A stretch of DNA of 64,000 bases, from contig NZ_CP087952.1 of the NCBI RefSeq assembly GCF_028752835.1, positions 1,345,041 through 1,409,040 of the forward strand, read 5' to 3'. Positions 16,003 to 24,989 of the stretch are shown here, piece by piece (position 1 is the first letter of the stretch; every line of letters starts with the position of its first letter). The DNA comes from Desulfosarcina sp. BuS5 (GTDB lineage Bacteria; Desulfobacterota; Desulfobacteria; Desulfobacterales; BuS5). The notes beneath the pieces were generated by a model. The model did no database searches and was not told where the DNA came from. It saw only the letters and a list, made by a program, of their open reading frames with translations. Made by a program: the position numbers and the translations under genes.

Positions 16003-18739
16003 AAACTTTCCAAAATCCCCCCATGCAATCCTCAACCCGGATATCCGCTGGTTTCCGGCAGATGAAGCCCTCCGTGAGTCAAGCTATGAAAAGCTGCTGC
16101 CACCCCTGGTGCATGAGCTGCGTAAAAAGGTAAGGGCATGGCGGGATAACGGCTATGAAGGGGCAACAGATACCAGTATCGCCTTGCTGAACTGGTGGTT
16201 TAATCAAGAACATTTTTTGCCGAAATCAGACGGCACGATGGAAGAATTTCAATATTACTTTGCCCAGCAAGAGGCGGTTGAAAGCATCATCTACCTTTAT
16301 GATCTGGTTAAGGTAAAGGATAAATATGATCTGCTTCGTTTTGATTCATCCGGCGCTGTTTCCGCCGGGATGTTTGATGAATCCTGGCGACGCTTTGTTG
16401 TCAAAATGGCGACCGGCACCGGCAAGACCAAGGTGATGAGCCTGGTGCTGGCGTGGTCTTATTTCCATAAACTTTATGAGCCTGATTCGGATCTGGCGCG
16501 TAACTTTCTGCTGATTACACCCAATATCATTGTACTGGATAGAATCCGCAGCGACTTTGACGGGTTGCGGATATTCTTTAAAGACCCGGTACTGCCGCAT
16601 AATGGATATTCAGGCGGTTTTGAGGGACGAAACTGGCGCGATGATTTTCAACTGACCCTGCATATTCAGGATGAGGTTAATGTTATCCGCAAGACAGGCA
16701 ATATATTTTTAACCAATATTCATCGTGTTTATTCCGGAAATGATGTGGAGCCGTCCCCTGATGATGAAGATACAATGGATTATTTTCTGGGCAAACGTCC
16801 CACTGGCGCTACCACGGATTCCAAAGTCGATCTTGGGGATATTGTCCGCGATATTGATGAACTGGTAGTTTTAAATGACGAAGCCCACCATATTCATGAT
16901 CCTGAAATGGCGTGGTTTAAAGCGGTTGAGGATATTCACAACAAGCTGAAACAGAAGGATAAATTTCTTTCCCTGCAAGTGGATATGACAGCCACACCCA
17001 GGCACAATAATGGCGCAATTTTTGTACAGACGGTTTCGGATTACCCTTTGGTAGAGGCCATTTCGCAAAATATAGTCAAACATCCTGTACTGCCGGATTC
17101 CGCCAGTCGCGCCAAGCTCCGTGAACGGCAAAGTTCAAAATATACGGAAAAATATGCCGATTACCTGAACCTGGGTGTTGAAGAGTGGCGCAGTGCATAT
17201 AAAGAACATGAAAAGATGGGCAAAAAAGCCATTCTCTTTGTGATGACGGACGATACAAAAAACTGTGATGATGTGGCTGAATATCTCGAGGCAACCTATC
17301 CTGATTTTAAAGATGCCGTGCTGGTGATTCATACAAAAAATAACGGTGAAATCAGTGAGGCGAAAAGCGGCAAAAAAAAGGAGGAGCTGGAAAAGCTGCG
17401 CAGACAGTCCAATGAGATTGATAGCTGGGACAACCCTTTTAAGGCTATCGTCTCGGTGATGATGCTCAAAGAGGGCTGGGATGTAAAAAACGTAACCACC
17501 ATCGTGGGCTTGCGTCCCTATTCCGCTAAAAGTAATATTTTACCGGAGCAGACCCTGGGACGGGGCTTGCGTAAGATGTATTCCGGCTATGATGCGGAAG
17601 AATACGTCAGCGTTGTGGGGACGGATGCTTTTATAAGTTTTGTGGAGTCCATCCGGTCCGAAGGTGTTGAGCTTGAGCACAGGGCAATGGGTGAAGGCAC
17701 CAGGCCGAACACACCGATTGTCGTTGAAATTGATAATGAAAACAGAAAAAAGGATATCGATAATCTTGATATCGAGATTCCGGTATTAACTCCGAGGGTC
17801 TATCGGGAATACAAGAATCTTGACAGTCTAAACACAGGGAATTTTGGCCACAAAAAAGTAGAATACAAGACGTTCACCATCGAAGAACAGCGTGAGATTA
17901 TATTTAAGGATATAACTACAGGCGAGATCAATCATGCAACCATTCTGGATTCAGGAGCGGTTACCGACTATCGCTCTGTGGTGGGATACTTCACCCGGGT
18001 TATTATGAAGGATTTAAGGCTGGTCAGCGGTTATGATGTGCTGTACGGAAAAGTAAAATATTTTATTCAGGATGACTTATTTGAAAAACCGGTTGACCTT
18101 GAGAATCTGAATACCTTGCGAAATCTGTCCGAACTTGAAGCAAACAAAACTTTGGTGGAAATATTTAAAAAGCAGATTAATGATTTAACTGTGCAGAACA
18201 AGGGAGACGCAAAAATTCATGATACGATCAAGTTGACAAAGACACGCCCGTTTATTGCTAAAGAGCAGGGATATATCGTACCGAAGAAAAGTGTTTTTAA
18301 TAAAATCATTGGCGACAGTAATCTGGAATTACAGTTTGCCGCATTTCTTGAAGAGTGCGACGACATTATTTCCTATGTGAAAAACTATATGGCCGTTCAT
18401 TTCAAGATTGATTATGTTAACGCAAAGGGCGATATATCCAACTATTATTCGGATTTTATTGTCAAAAAATCAGCAAAAGAAATTTTTATTGTTGAAACCA
18501 AAGGCCTGGAAGATCTTGATGTGCCTTTGAAAATGGAAAGGTTGAAGCAGTGGTGCATTGATATCAACAAAGCACAACCAGAAATCAAGTATGATTATAT
18601 TTTTGTAGATGAGGAGAGTTTCGATAAATTCAAGCCAAAAAGTTTTGAGGAATTAATCAGAAACTTTACAAAATACAGGTGGCCGCATCTTTATCCTGAA
18701 TCGACACCAGCCTTTTTAAAACCTAAATTGAAAAAATAA
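15989..18739 (+). CDS. Type III restriction enzyme Res subunit (helicase-nuclease)
   Basis: The 916-residue protein uses ATP to translocate or switch along DNA and cuts when two complexes meet. Superfamily 2 helicase motifs are visible: a Q-like FAQQEAV, Walker A MATGTGKT (about 138-145), NDEAHH (about 295-300), TATPRH and the LPEQTLGRGLRKM motif VI. The C-terminal nuclease shows SDFIVKKSA...FIVETKG, the D...ExK pattern. Length is typical for Res. It overlaps the HEPN gene by 14 bases and ends in a hairpin terminator. With Mod it should make a complete Type III system. Confidence 0.93.
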   Translation: MALHKNFPKSPHAILNPDIRWFPADEALRESSYEKLLPPLVHELRKKVRAWRDNGYEGATDTSIALLNWWFNQEHFLPKSDGTMEEFQYYFAQQEAVESIIYLYDLVKVKDKYDLLRFDSSGAVSAGMFDESWRRFVVKMATGTGKTKVMSLVLAWSYFHKLYEPDSDLARNFLLITPNIIVLDRIRSDFDGLRIFFKDPVLPHNGYSGGFEGRNWRDDFQLTLHIQDEVNVIRKTGNIFLTNIHRVYSGNDVEPSPDDEDTMDYFLGKRPTGATTDSKVDLGDIVRDIDELVVLNDEAHHIHDPEMAWFKAVEDIHNKLKQKDKFLSLQVDMTATPRHNNGAIFVQTVSDYPLVEAISQNIVKHPVLPDSASRAKLRERQSSKYTEKYADYLNLGVEEWRSAYKEHEKMGKKAILFVMTDDTKNCDDVAEYLEATYPDFKDAVLVIHTKNNGEISEAKSGKKKEELEKLRRQSNEIDSWDNPFKAIVSVMMLKEGWDVKNVTTIVGLRPYSAKSNILPEQTLGRGLRKMYSGYDAEEYVSVVGTDAFISFVESIRSEGVELEHRAMGEGTRPNTPIVVEIDNENRKKDIDNLDIEIPVLTPRVYREYKNLDSLNTGNFGHKKVEYKTFTIEEQREIIFKDITTGEINHATILDSGAVTDYRSVVGYFTRVIMKDLRLVSGYDVLYGKVKYFIQDDLFEKPVDLENLNTLRNLSELEANKTLVEIFKKQINDLTVQNKGDAKIHDTIKLTKTRPFIAKEQGYIVPKKSVFNKIIGDSNLELQFAAFLEECDDIISYVKNYMAVHFKIDYVNAKGDISNYYSDFIVKKSAKEIFIVETKGLEDLDVPLKMERLKQWCIDINKAQPEIKYDYIFVDEESFDKFKPKSFEELIRNFTKYRWPHLYPESTPAFLKPKLKK

Positions 18740-18766
18740 GGGTCAAGTCTACGTTTGACCCTTATT
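18735..18766 (+). terminator. Perfect hairpin at the end of the restriction operon
   Basis: The arm aataagggtcaa (18735-18746) pairs perfectly with ttgacccttatt (18755-18766) around an 8-base loop, gtctacgt. The stem contains the res stop codon TAA (18737-18739). It could act as a bidirectional terminator. It resembles the palindrome at 18957-18979, so it may also be one copy of a REP-like sequence. Confidence 0.6.
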
Positions 18767-18910
18767 GATACTGTCTTGTATTTTACCTATCCGTTTTTTA
18801 ATTTTTCCGTCATATTTTTTAAGCCTCGAAACTCTTCGTAACATGCTGCTTACAGTACTGTATGCTTTAATATTAAACAACTCACCTATGTTGTTAAGAT
18901 TTTCGCCTCT
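18749..18910 (-). pseudogene. C-terminal remnant of a REP-associated (Y1-type) transposase
   Basis: A 53-codon minus-strand frame reads RGENLNNIGELFNIKAYSTV, then SSMLRRVSRLKKYDGKIKKR, to TAG at 18751-18749. This resembles the DnaA-C-like helix-turn-helix tail of REP-associated tyrosine transposases (a GxSSVS-type recognition helix followed by a basic tail). It has no start and no catalytic domain. It is in the same frame as the preceding PEP-CTERM-like gene, separated only by that gene's TAG stop (18913-18911). REP-like palindromes lie at both sides (18735-18766 and 18957-18979), consistent with debris of one element. Confidence 0.5.
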
Positions 18911-19579
18911 CTAAGTGGACGTGATATGTTGTAATATATAACATTTTATATTCCATGGGTCAACAGTAGACTTGATCCCATTTTTACTTATACCGGCAAG
19001 ACCTATAAGTCCGGAAGCAAGAAGAAAGAGTGTGGGGGGGATGGGAACGCAAGTTACTTCCATATCAGCGAACTCAAGAAATTTCGCATAGTCACCCTTG
19101 GCGTTACCAAATTCCAAGCTGTGAGTTACTCCAGGTAAAAAGCTGGATTCTGGAATGGTTAGTGCTATCCCGCTAACCAAGAGACCATTTTGCAAGGGAG
19201 ATGAACTGTTTCCCCATTCTGTAGAAAATTCTCTATAGATATTTTGTTGATTTGCAACAGCACCACCCATCTTTATCCCCCATCCTGTTACAGCTGGTCC
19301 ATAGGATAGTTCAGCAGAAAGTATTGGGCTAAACTCTACTAAACCCTCTGAGGCTACCAAATCAAATTGCAATTCGAATATACCATCGTCACCAGGGTCA
19401 ATTCCACTAACCATTAATGAAATGTCGTAGGTTCCGGGTGTGGGGATGACAACTTTATCCATGTCAGCACTGTCGAATGTATCCTCCCATGCTACTGATA
19501 TAAGTGCTGCGTTTGCAAAAGGTATTAACCCTAGCATTATGAGTGCCAAAGCAACTGATACTACTATAAATTTTTTCAT
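18911..19579 (-). CDS. Exported PEP-CTERM-like protein with altered C-terminus
   Basis: The 222-residue protein has a signal peptide (MKKFIVVSVALALIMLGLIPFANA, cleavage after ANA), a beta-rich body with alternating hydrophobics, and near the C-terminus VPIPPTLFLLASGLIGLAGI. This is the Pro-rich plus hydrophobic sorting element of PEP-CTERM-type proteins, normally processed by an exosortase and followed by a few basic residues. Here a 25-residue tail (KNGIKSTVDPWNIKCYILQH...) follows instead. The DNA for that tail contains a REP-like palindrome and runs in frame into a transposase remnant, so the natural end was probably replaced by an insertion. The sorting signal itself is intact. The ligand or role is unknown. 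Confidence 0.72.
   Translation of the reverse strand: MKKFIVVSVALALIMLGLIPFANAALISVAWEDTFDSADMDKVVIPTPGTYDISLMVSGIDPGDDGIFELQFDLVASEGLVEFSPILSAELSYGPAVTGWGIKMGGAVANQQNIYREFSTEWGNSSSPLQNGLLVSGIALTIPESSFLPGVTHSLEFGNAKGDYAKFLEFADMEVTCVPIPPTLFLLASGLIGLAGISKNGIKSTVDPWNIKCYILQHITST
18957..18979. repeat. REP-like imperfect palindrome inside the 3' end of the PEP-CTERM-like gene
   Basis: The sequence gggtcaacagtagacttgatccc is an imperfect palindrome. Its complement closely matches the loop and inner stem of the hairpin at 18740-18761 (gggtcaagtctacgtttgaccc). The two bracket the transposase remnant, the arrangement expected for a REP/transposase pair. Confidence 0.5.
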
Positions 19580-19594
19580 AGTCCTATTCCTCTA

Positions 19595-20323
19595 TTATTG
19601 AAATACCTTATCTCTTATAGACGTTACATCCGAAATGTTTACATCACCGTCATTATTGCAGTCAGCATAGCAGGTTTTTGGAATTTGATTGAAAACCATT
19701 TTTCTTATTTCAGTTACGTCTGAAATATTTATGCTTCCATCCGCATTCGCATCCCCACGTTCGTAAATTTCAGTAACCGGTGTAAACGATACAGCCGTAT
19801 CATCCAGAACGTTCGCATCAGTATCCACAAAATTCTTGAAGCTGTATTCCGTGGGGTTACTCCCGGGAATCTCCGTGCCGCGCTTGCCGTAAGTGAGATT
19901 CAATTCAGGGTTTTCAGGATCAAATTGGCCTGATATGCGGTTGAATTTTACTACTCCAAGAAGCACTCTTTCTCCGCTAACCCCGGCAGATGTATCATCA
20001 GGGTCGAGCTTGCCCAGGATAATCACCACTTCGCCGGGAGTGCTTGTTTCCGGATTCATGTATTCTTCACCCCCAAGTGACCAGACGGCTTCGTTTTTGT
20101 CGGCGCTGACGGCTGCTAATTGCGAAGCATTATATGTAAGCTTCACTCCTGCGCTTCTCAGGACGGTCAGACCTTCAACGTTGGTGTTGGCATAGATATA
20201 TATCGCCAGGTCGTCGTCTGTATAGGCACCTTCTGCAAAAACATTAACGCCGGCCAGCGTGGAATGGGCCGCGATAAGCATTGAAAAAAGTATCACTGCT
20301 AAACAAACTATTTTATTTTTCAT
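19595..20323 (-). CDS. Exported protein with cohesin-like N-terminal and type I dockerin C-terminal domains
   Basis: The 242-residue product has a signal peptide (to about residue 24, STLA|GVNVF). The region at about 25-165 has a cohesin-like jelly-roll pattern (GVKLTYNASQLAAV, ERVLLGVVKFNRIS). The C-terminal 55 residues contain two calcium-binding F-hand repeats, GDANADGSINISDVTEIRKM and ADCNNDGDVNISDVTSIRDK, the duplicated unit of type I dockerins. In cellulosomes these modules are partners on separate proteins; here both appear in one chain, so self-assembly or a non-cellulosomal surface role is possible. The dockerin call is strong, the cohesin call moderate. It lies between two PEP-CTERM-like genes, all on the minus strand. 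Confidence 0.8.
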   Translation of the reverse strand: MKNKIVCLAVILFSMLIAAHSTLAGVNVFAEGAYTDDDLAIYIYANTNVEGLTVLRSAGVKLTYNASQLAAVSADKNEAVWSLGGEEYMNPETSTPGEVVIILGKLDPDDTSAGVSGERVLLGVVKFNRISGQFDPENPELNLTYGKRGTEIPGSNPTEYSFKNFVDTDANVLDDTAVSFTPVTEIYERGDANADGSINISDVTEIRKMVFNQIPKTCYADCNNDGDVNISDVTSIRDKVFQ

Positions 20324-20364
20324 TTCCCTTTTACTCCGTTTTTATTGATAACGGTTTAAATTTT

Positions 20365-20916
20365 TTACTTTCTTCTGATACAAATCAAACCCAACAAACC
20401 TGACCCAAAAAGCAGCAAAGCTCCGGGAATCGGCACCATGGAACCGCTAAAGATGTTGCCGTCCATTGAACCTGATATTAACATCTGTTCACCTTCTTTG
20501 CCTAACACTTCGTTGATGCCGTTCAGGGTAAGATTTACCTCCCCAAAATCCGGAAAGAGTTCAAGGCTGGTTAGAAGTCCAAGTTTGAAATCACATCCGC
20601 AGCCTAAAGGGTCAAACACCCAATGGCCGATATACGTCCCATCCCAATCTTCATTAATAGGCGTTTTTTGAGCATTAATAGACAAATCACCTAGTATCAA
20701 ATCTCCATCGGAAACTTCCAGCAAACCTAGAGCATTAAGCGGATAACCTATCGGTCCTAAAAAATAAAGGCCATCAAGATCGAACGTAAGCTCTCCTGTA
20801 AAAACCAGGCCTTTAGAATCCGGCTGCGTTTGTTGGCCGGCGGACGTCACGTTGGTAAACGGCATAGCAATAAATAGAGCCAATAGGAACATCGTAATAA
20901 AAAATTTTTTACCCAT
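20365..20916 (-). CDS. PEP-CTERM-like exported protein
   Basis: The 183-residue protein has a signal peptide (MGKKFFITMFLLALFIAMPF... to about residue 26) and a C-terminal sorting signal, VPIPGALLLFGSGLLGLICI followed by RRK. This VPxP-hydrophobic-basic layout is typical of PEP-CTERM-type proteins, which an exosortase is expected to cleave; no exosortase gene is in this window. The middle 100 residues (LTFDLDGLYFLGPIGYPLNA, GHWVFDPLGCGCDFKLG) show no family I recognise. It precedes the dockerin gene by 41 bases on the same strand and may be cotranscribed. Confidence 0.82.
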   Translation of the reverse strand: MGKKFFITMFLLALFIAMPFTNVTSAGQQTQPDSKGLVFTGELTFDLDGLYFLGPIGYPLNALGLLEVSDGDLILGDLSINAQKTPINEDWDGTYIGHWVFDPLGCGCDFKLGLLTSLELFPDFGEVNLTLNGINEVLGKEGEQMLISGSMDGNIFSGSMVPIPGALLLFGSGLLGLICIRRK

Positions 20917-21389
20917 TTGTTTCCCCTTTTTTTTTCTTCTTGATAGGTTTGTATCAAAAAACTATCATTATTAAAAAGTTTCACATTTTTCTTATGCGCG
21001 TAAGGAAAATGCTTATTATGAAGCCGGATCCAAGGAATAACACCGCGGAAGTCACTATTGTAAAGGTGGCTTTTGCATTATCAATAAAAACCGTGCTGAA
21101 TTGGCTCGCCCTCATTTTTTTCGCTATAGATACTATGTAATTTGAAAACGCAAAAAATATGCCAAGCCGACCATGTTCCATAGTTGAGAAACAACTTCTT
21201 TGATTTATTGTATTTGTATAAAAAAATAATATTTATTATATTAAAATTTGTTTTTAAAGTAAAACATAAAATGTATAATTTATGTAATAAGTTTTACAAC
21301 AATGTGTAATGAATTACATAATATAAGTCGTTTATGTCTTTTGCCGACACGCTGCTCACACTATTTAGACTTTGTTCAAGAGACGCGCA
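20917..21389. other. Intergenic region upstream of the exported-protein genes
   Basis: This 473-base stretch is AT-rich. Open frames exist on both strands around 20940-21181, but they mirror each other and have no clear binding site or recognisable protein. The minus-strand frame ends with a hydrophobic SAVLFLGSGFIISIFLTRIRK, faintly like a decayed PEP-CTERM sorting signal. Nothing further is supportable. Confidence 0.3.
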
Positions 21390-24300
21390 TTAAACGCAGG
21401 CCATAAATCCGGGCATTAAAGCTGTGCCCAGTCTGTTCATCATATCTTTGCTCGGCAAGTCGAAGTATATACCGTAATCATGGCCGCAGGCAGGATCGAC
21501 TCCCCTGATAAAAACATAAAATATCCCGCCGAAATCCTTGGTGTAACTATATCCTCTTACCCTTGTGCCCAGGTACTGGTGCAGTGCGAGTGCATAAAGG
21601 TGGTATTGGAGTATATAATAATCAGCCTTCATTACTCTCAGCATTGAATCCTGATCATAGTTATTAATTTTTTCCCCGAGAAAGTTTGACTTCCAATCTA
21701 TGAGGTAATATTTGTTGCCGGCCCTGAAGACCATGTCAATATAGCCCTTCATGAAACCTTTGGCGGGCATGAAAGTCAGTTTTTCAATATAATCCGGAAA
21801 ATCGCCGGAAAGATCCGTTTCGGCATAATCGGCAAATATAGACCCCAGCATTTCTACGGAAACAGGATTTAAGGCAAAATAGAACTCCATCTCATTTATT
21901 CGTTCCGTTGATGCAACTGTTGATAGGGGAAACCTGCTTTCTCCGCTTGCCAAAGGAATGGCGAGAACCCTGTTTATCATCCCACAAACAGCATCCTTCC
22001 ATGACGCATCGAAACTGTATTCAAGTAATTTTTTTTCAACCAGCGCTTCCGGATATCCGGAGGCATCCATCTCAAAATCAAGGTGTTCAAATATATCATG
22101 GAAAAAAAGACCCGCATGTGCTCCCTTGGGAAAAGATGCAATGCTTCCTTTATCAAGGGCTGCCTTGTCAGACGATCCTGAATATGAATATGCCGGTTCA
22201 CCGGTCTGGTTATGAACTGCGTTAAGGGCTCTTTGGGATATAAGTGACGAATAGCTGGATATTTTCCAGTCAGTATCTATCTTCCTCGAAAAATGCCTGT
22301 AATGAAGATTCTGTTCATCCTTAGCCAGGGGAATTGGCTTTGTTTTACCCGCGGCAGGCAGAGGAACTACTTTGATGGTTCCTTCTGATTTATCCGCCAA
22401 GTCATTTAAATCCTTTATAAGGTCAACATCGTTTTTTTTCTTAAAGGTCTCTTTGAGTGTTGATACTATGTTTTCCGGGTCTGTGGTATTTCTATTATGC
22501 AAAATATAGGAGAGCGCAGATGTTTCGGCGGTATTAATCCTGCCACACACAAAATAGCATAAAGATTTTGCCCTTGTCAAGGCCACATACAGCAGCCTGA
22601 TATTCTCGGCCAGAAGTTCATTGCAGGCCTGGAGTGAATTGCTGCTGAAATCGTCGGAACCGAGATCGAGTACAAGAGATCTGTTATCGTTGTTATCATG
22701 GAACATTACCTCTTTATCGCTCCGTAATGACCCCTCCCATGTATAAGGGCAAAATACTATTCTGTATTCGAGACCTTTGCTTTTATGCATAGTTACAATC
22801 CTGACTGATTGCTCGTCGCTTTCAAGGCGTATCTGGTCTTCCTCAAGCCTTGTGATGGTAGTATCGCGCTGAGCTGAAAACCATTTAATCAGCTCTGAAA
22901 TGTTGAGTTTAAGGGACTTATGATGAAGAATCTCCGCCAGGTGAAGTATATTTGTTACTCTCCGTTCGCCATCCTGAAGTTTTAAGAGCCTCTCCTTTAC
23001 TCTTTCTAAAGCCATAAACCTTCCGAACATCCGCATAAAACCATGTTTGTTCCATAAACCATAATATTCGCTAAAGCTTGCTATCCTGGTTTCCCACCAT
23101 TGTTGATCACCTTCCACAGATTTTAAAAAGTCGCCTGTGACGCCCATGATATCCGTTACAAGGGCTGCTCTTAAAGGTCTGTCACGGCCGGGAGCAGCAA
23201 TCCCTTTCAGAATTTGCTCCATTTCAAATGCTTCGTGGGAGTCGAATATATTTCCGGTATAATAGAGCGCCGAGGGTATATTTTTTCCGGATAGAGATTC
23301 TTTTATTATACGCGCCTGGCGGTTTGTTCTGACAAGGACGGCAATATCGCCTTCGTGAATATTATCCGACAGAACCAGTTCTGCGATTTTACAGGAAACA
23401 GCTTCCGCAATCAGATAAAGAGCATCGTTCTTGTTTACGGGTTTATCCTGCGCGTTAATTTTCCGGGATGATAAATACCAGAGTTCCAGGGGCGCCTCGA
23501 ATATTCGGTCTGCGCAGTCTGGGGAGCCGGGCTTTACCTTGTTAAATCCGATTTCTTTATATACAAAAGGTGCCTTGATACCGGAAAAAATCGTATTTAC
23601 AGCAGTTATAAGCCGTGGATTTGAACGCCAGTTTTCGGTAAGGGTGTATTTGTAATCGGCTTTTAAAGCAGCATTTATATATGAAAAGATGTCTGCTCCC
23701 CTGAAACTGTAGATGGACTGTTTGGGGTCGCCGATCATAAAAAGCAGGTGCTGTTCCGAATTAAAAATCCTGGAAAAAATTTTGAACTGCACAGGATCAG
23801 TATCCTGAAATTCATCTAAAAGAGCTGCACGGTAGCGACCTCTAACAGCCTGCAAAAGAAGATCATCGCGCCCGTCTTGTTTAAGGGTATCATGCACCCT
23901 TGTGAGAAGATCGTCAAAAAACCGTATGTTGCTGTTTTTTTTTCTTTTTAACAGCTCAGTTCCGGCATAACGAAAAAAATCCGTTTTAAGGTATAATAAA
24001 TACTCATCAACTTGCTTTTCTATAAGTTTAAAGGAAATAAGAAGTTCATTGCATATATCGAAAAATTCGTCAGCCGGCGGGCTCAAATTCTTTTTGGTCG
24101 ATTTTTGAATTTTTGTTGCAGTAAAGTTTTCAAATCCTTTAAAAACCGGGATACCGATATTATTTTCAGTTGTATATTTGTCCATGGCCCCGGCCAGTTC
24201 AGCAATCTTTGCTTCTCTGTTGGTAAAACCGTGAACTGCGTAAGAAGGTTTCAGGTTACCGTAAACATTAGCGTAAAGAACAGGATCGTTCAATAAATCA

Positions 24301-24986
24301 ATAACCCTGCGCCTTGCAGATGGCCAGATGTTCTTAATTTTTTTTAAATTTTTTTTAAAAGGTATGATATCTACAGGGGCAGGTTCCGTAACTTCAGGTA
24401 CTATCCTGACTTCCGGATTTTTTATTTTATTGAGCAATGCCGCATAATATTCAGGGCTGGATGTTTTTTTTAGTGCGATTCCTAAAAACTCCGGAGATTT
24501 TTTATAATAATGCTTTCTCCAGAAATCATCGGCTATTTCCTGAATAATACTACTCTGGTCAACGATCAGTTCCGTATCAAACAAAATTCCGGTTTCAAAA
24601 GCATTCTCATGCAGGATTCTCTGGCAGAAACCGTGGATTGTGAATATTGCGGCCCTGTCAAAGTCTAAAAGAGCGTTTTCTATCAACCTGACAGCCTGTG
24701 GTTGATTTTCATGCCTATTAACAAGAGCATTCAAAAAAGGATCGTCCGTGGAGCCGCTTAAAAACGCCTCTTTCGCCTCCACCAGTCTTTTGCGAATCCG
24801 GTCCTTAAGTTCTTCAGTGGCAGCTTTGGTAAAGGTGACTACCAGGATCTCTTCAGACGGAATTTTTTTCTCCACAACAAGGCGCAGAAAGATCCCGGCT
24901 ATTGTGTATGTTTTACCTGTTCCGGCGCTGGCTTCTATAAGATTTTTACCCGCAAGGGGCGTATTTATTTGGTCAAATTTTTCCAT
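21390..24986 (-). CDS. recB: Exodeoxyribonuclease V beta subunit (RecB-like helicase-nuclease)
   Basis: The 1198-residue protein is the size of RecB and has UvrD-type helicase motifs: Walker A ASAGTGKTYTIAG (about 18-30), VTFTKAATEELKDRI, LLDEFQDTDPVQFKIF (motif II, about 391-406), GDPKQSIYSFRGAD, TMHKSKGLEYRIVF and LLYVALTRAKSL. The C-terminal nuclease domain shows GYIDMVFRAG...YLIDWKSN, the D-DxK pattern. RecB pairs with RecC and RecD to process double-strand ends; neither partner is in the window. The gene begins 3 bases after the stop of an exported FnIII-like protein gene, an odd grouping that suggests simple readthrough transcription. Confidence 0.93.
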   Translation of the reverse strand: MEKFDQINTPLAGKNLIEASAGTGKTYTIAGIFLRLVVEKKIPSEEILVVTFTKAATEELKDRIRKRLVEAKEAFLSGSTDDPFLNALVNRHENQPQAVRLIENALLDFDRAAIFTIHGFCQRILHENAFETGILFDTELIVDQSSIIQEIADDFWRKHYYKKSPEFLGIALKKTSSPEYYAALLNKIKNPEVRIVPEVTEPAPVDIIPFKKNLKKIKNIWPSARRRVIDLLNDPVLYANVYGNLKPSYAVHGFTNREAKIAELAGAMDKYTTENNIGIPVFKGFENFTATKIQKSTKKNLSPPADEFFDICNELLISFKLIEKQVDEYLLYLKTDFFRYAGTELLKRKKNSNIRFFDDLLTRVHDTLKQDGRDDLLLQAVRGRYRAALLDEFQDTDPVQFKIFSRIFNSEQHLLFMIGDPKQSIYSFRGADIFSYINAALKADYKYTLTENWRSNPRLITAVNTIFSGIKAPFVYKEIGFNKVKPGSPDCADRIFEAPLELWYLSSRKINAQDKPVNKNDALYLIAEAVSCKIAELVLSDNIHEGDIAVLVRTNRQARIIKESLSGKNIPSALYYTGNIFDSHEAFEMEQILKGIAAPGRDRPLRAALVTDIMGVTGDFLKSVEGDQQWWETRIASFSEYYGLWNKHGFMRMFGRFMALERVKERLLKLQDGERRVTNILHLAEILHHKSLKLNISELIKWFSAQRDTTITRLEEDQIRLESDEQSVRIVTMHKSKGLEYRIVFCPYTWEGSLRSDKEVMFHDNNDNRSLVLDLGSDDFSSNSLQACNELLAENIRLLYVALTRAKSLCYFVCGRINTAETSALSYILHNRNTTDPENIVSTLKETFKKKNDVDLIKDLNDLADKSEGTIKVVPLPAAGKTKPIPLAKDEQNLHYRHFSRKIDTDWKISSYSSLISQRALNAVHNQTGEPAYSYSGSSDKAALDKGSIASFPKGAHAGLFFHDIFEHLDFEMDASGYPEALVEKKLLEYSFDASWKDAVCGMINRVLAIPLASGESRFPLSTVASTERINEMEFYFALNPVSVEMLGSIFADYAETDLSGDFPDYIEKLTFMPAKGFMKGYIDMVFRAGNKYYLIDWKSNFLGEKINNYDQDSMLRVMKADYYILQYHLYALALHQYLGTRVRGYSYTKDFGGIFYVFIRGVDPACGHDYGIYFDLPSKDMMNRLGTALMPGFMACV

Positions 24987-24989
24987 AAA

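Noticed and set aside
20940-21181. Overlapping small frames on both strands in the intergenic region
   Set aside because: They mirror each other, have no binding sites and no recognisable protein beyond a faint hydrophobic tail.
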